The translations under genes and the position numbers were made by a program. Below are positions 62,074 to 64,000 of a stretch of 64,000 nt of DNA, piece by piece. Source of the DNA: Caulobacter sp. SL161 (lineage in GTDB: Bacteria > Pseudomonadota > Alphaproteobacteria > Caulobacterales > Caulobacteraceae); assembly GCF_026672375.1 (NCBI RefSeq), contig NZ_JAPPRA010000001.1, forward strand, positions 2,480,001-2,544,000. Reading direction: 5' to 3'. The notes beneath the pieces were generated by a model. That model did no database searches, had not been told where the DNA came from, and was given only the letters and a program-made list of their open reading frames with translations. Each line of letters begins with the position of its first letter. Position 1 is the first letter of the stretch.

Positions 62074-63531
62074 CTACTTCTTGATCTGCCCCGCCAGATA
62101 CTTGCGGATCCCCTCGCCGTAGGGCGGGCGCAGACCCAGCATCGGCGCGATGTCCTTCTTCAGCTGCTGGAACACCGCCTTGCGGTGGCTGAACTCGCGG
62201 AAGCCGTCATAGCCGTGATAGGCACCCATGCCGGCCGGACCGATACCGCCGAACGGCAGATTCTCCTGGGCCACATGGAAGATCACGTCATTGACCGTGA
62301 CGCCGCCGCTGGTGGTGCGCTCCAGCACCCGGTCCTTCTCGGCCTCGTCGGTCCCGAACCAATAGAGCGCCAATGGGCGGTCGTGGGCGTTCACATAGTC
62401 GACCGCCTCGTCGACGGTCTTGTAGCCCTTCACCGGCAGCACAGGACCGAAGATCTCTTCCTGCATCACCTTCATGTCGTCGGTGGGGTCGAGGATCAGG
62501 GTCGGCGGAATCTTGCGGTGCTCCTGCTGCGACAGGTCCTCGCCGGCCGGATTGATCTCGATAACCCGCGCGCCCTTGGCGCGAGCGTCGTCGACATAGC
62601 CCTTGACCCGGTCATAGTGGCGCTGGGCGACCACAGCCGTGTAGTCGGGATTGTCCTTGATCGTCGGGAAGTAACGGCTCACCGCCGCCTGGGCTTCCTT
62701 GACGAAGGTCTCGACATCTTCCTGCGGGGCCAGGACATAGTCGGGCGCCAGGCAGATCTGGCCGGCGTTGAGGGTCTTGCCGTTCATCACCCGAGCTGCG
62801 GCGGTCGCCATGTCGGCGCCGCGCGAGAGGATCACGGGGCTCTTGCCGCCCAACTCGAGAGTGACGGGAACAAGGTTTTCGGCGGCGGCGCGCATCACGT
62901 GCTTGGCTACCGAGGTCGCGCCGGTGAACACTAGGTGGTCGAAGGCCAGGCCCGAGAACGCCTGCCCGACCTCCGGCCCACCGACGAAGACGGCGACTTC
63001 TTCCTCGTTGAACGCCTTGGCGAACATGGCCTTCAGCAGTTCCGACGTCGCGGGCGTGAACTCGGACGGCTTGATCATCGCGCGGTTGCCGGCGGCGAAC
63101 ACGCCCGCCAGCGGTGCAAACGTCAGGTTGACCGGGAAGTTCCAGGGGCTGATCACACCGACCACGCCCTTGGGCTGCCAATGCACCGTCGCCTTTGCCC
63201 CGAACAGGCCCAGGATCGCCGGCGTCGTCTTGTGCTTCTCCGGCTTCATCCACTTGGTCAGATGCTCGCGGGCGTGCTTCAGCGGACCGATCGAGCCGGC
63301 CACGTCCGTCAGCGACGTCGCCTCGGGCGATCGGGAGCCGAAGTCTTGATTCACCGCCTTGGCGATCTCGGCCTGGTGCCCGACCAGCAGGTCAATGCAC
63401 CGGTTCAGCCATTGGATTCGCTTCTCAGCGCTGGGCGGACCGTCCCGAAGATGGGCGGCCTTCTGGCGCTGCAACACGTCGTTCATCACCGCCTTGTGCG
63501 CGTCGGAAGACAAATTAACCGGTGCGTTCAT
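62074..63531 (-). CDS. Coniferyl-aldehyde-type aldehyde dehydrogenase
   Basis: 485 residues. NAD-binding and catalytic features: VVGVISPWNFPVNLTFAPLAGVFAAGNRAMIKPSE, FTGATSVAKHVM, Glu in LELGGKSPVI, nucleophile Cys in LNAGQICLAPDYVL. The N-terminal and C-terminal stretches (ISYNGFREFSHRKAVFQQ-like) match coniferyl aldehyde dehydrogenases. Oxidises aromatic or aliphatic aldehydes to acids. Divergent from the dgcB-like gene. Confidence 0.9.
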   Translation of the reverse strand: MNAPVNLSSDAHKAVMNDVLQRQKAAHLRDGPPSAEKRIQWLNRCIDLLVGHQAEIAKAVNQDFGSRSPEATSLTDVAGSIGPLKHAREHLTKWMKPEKHKTTPAILGLFGAKATVHWQPKGVVGVISPWNFPVNLTFAPLAGVFAAGNRAMIKPSEFTPATSELLKAMFAKAFNEEEVAVFVGGPEVGQAFSGLAFDHLVFTGATSVAKHVMRAAAENLVPVTLELGGKSPVILSRGADMATAAARVMNGKTLNAGQICLAPDYVLAPQEDVETFVKEAQAAVSRYFPTIKDNPDYTAVVAQRHYDRVKGYVDDARAKGARVIEINPAGEDLSQQEHRKIPPTLILDPTDDMKVMQEEIFGPVLPVKGYKTVDEAVDYVNAHDRPLALYWFGTDEAEKDRVLERTTSGGVTVNDVIFHVAQENLPFGGIGPAGMGAYHGYDGFREFSHRKAVFQQLKKDIAPMLGLRPPYGEGIRKYLAGQIKK

Positions 63532-63633
63532 GGACTGGTTGCTCCTCCCAAGGTCCGGCCGATCGGCGCGGAACTCATCTTATCAATGATCACCATGCGG
63601 GAGGCGACGCTAAGACGCAAGTGAACGTCGTTC

Positions 63634-63655
63634 GTTCTTAACGCCTCGTAAGAAC
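63634..63655. promoter_or_regulatory. Inverted repeat in a divergent promoter region
   Basis: GTTCTTA-N8-TAAGAAC, perfect 7-bp arms, 103 bases before the aldehyde dehydrogenase start and 70 before the dgcB-like start. It also includes a TTAA-N7-TAAG stretch that differs from a CtrA box (TTAA-N7-TTAA) in its right half. Regulator unknown. Confidence 0.5.
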
Positions 63656-63725
63656 TCTGCGGCTTAAGCTGCGAACCCAAGCGATCGGCATTGCCGCAAG
63701 GGCAACGTCATCGAGGGAAGAGAAC

Positions 63726-64000
63726 ATGTCGGACGTCGAAACCACGCTGCGCGGTCCAGAGGCCTACAAGATCGCCTCGCGCGCTCTGGAGCTAATGGAA
63801 CGACATCAGGTCTGGCCGACCGCGCTGAACTTCGAGCTCTGGACGCACTATGTGGCCGACCCGAATGGCGCGCTGGCGCGTGAGCTGACCCGACTGATCT
63901 CGCTGGGCGAGCCGATGACCGAACTGGTCAGCGAAGAGCTTGCCGCGACCTTCCTGCCCAAGGCGCGTCTGAACGAACAGATCCGCGATGCGGGCGACAT
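63726..64000 (+). CDS. dgcB: N-terminus of a DgcB-like diguanylate cyclase (3'-truncated by window edge)
   Basis: The first 91 residues (SDVETTLRGPEAYKIASRAL...QVWPTALNFELWTHYVADPNG...) form an all-helical domain that precedes a coiled coil and GGDEF in Caulobacter DgcB-type cyclases, as far as I recall. The position eight genes after popA also matches. The GGDEF domain itself is outside the window, so the assignment rests on the N-terminus and gene order. It would make c-di-GMP, which PopA binds. Confidence 0.6.
   Translation, partial: MSDVETTLRGPEAYKIASRALELMERHQVWPTALNFELWTHYVADPNGALARELTRLISLGEPMTELVSEELAATFLPKARLNEQIRDAGD

Overview
The window is high-GC alphaproteobacterial chromosome, most likely Caulobacter. 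The gene order popA, frnE-like, mfd, sdhE, methyltransferase, DEAD-box helicase, GT61, aldehyde dehydrogenase, dgcB-like matches what I recall of the Caulobacter crescentus chromosome. PopA also carries Asp55 and Arg357 at the expected numbers once its TTG start is used. The species was not determined.

Region 1 (1-20.2 kb) is a catabolic gene block: Old Yellow Enzyme reductase, several SDR dehydrogenases, SMP-30 lactonase, two acyl-CoA dehydrogenases, TonB-dependent receptor, IclR regulator, acyl-CoA ligase, two crotonase-family proteins, a fused double SDR, an NTF2-like protein, a Baeyer-Villiger-type monooxygenase and an MFS transporter. Seven copies of a 14-bp palindrome (consensus ATCAC-N4-GYGAT) occur between genes, so that every transcription unit that starts in the block has one close upstream. 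This suggests a single IclR-controlled regulon. The enzymes fit uptake, ring oxidation, lactone opening and beta-oxidation of an alicyclic or terpenoid/steroid-like compound; the substrate is unknown.

Region 2 (20.6-25.6 kb) is housekeeping: MBL hydrolase, tatD, holB and tmk in an overlapping operon, then rlpA and tRNA-Ser(UGA).

Region 3 (25.6-36.4 kb) is a scarred mobile region beside the tRNA. It holds a Cys-rich unknown gene, the 3' half of hsdR, a degraded IS91-type element with an intact tyrosine recombinase, three secreted proteins (two trypsin-like proteases and one SH3/glycine-zipper protein), an IS30 transposase tail, and a complete but frameshifted IS3-family element.

Region 4 (36.4-47 kb) is a guanidine/urea nitrogen-salvage cluster: a NikR-like repressor, two DUF1989 proteins (carboxyguanidine deiminase type), a biotin-dependent urea/guanidine carboxylase, allophanate hydrolase and, convergently, a three-gene ABC importer. 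A perfect TATTACGA-N10-TCGTAATA operator sits in front of each of the two converging operons. The NikR-like protein lacks the nickel ligands, so it probably senses something else.

Region 5 (47.3-64 kb) is core genome: a YdhR/HxlR divergent pair, RNA-modification genes (RsmC-like, RsuA, TusA-like), BrkB-type membrane protein, CaiB-type CoA transferase/racemase, the cell-cycle c-di-GMP effector popA, DsbA/FrnE-like protein, mfd, sdhE, a methyltransferase, RhlE-like helicase, GT61 glycosyltransferase, coniferyl-aldehyde-type dehydrogenase and the start of a dgcB-like gene cut by the window edge. Starts were adjusted where a ribosome binding site or the family N-terminus argued for it. No database search was possible.
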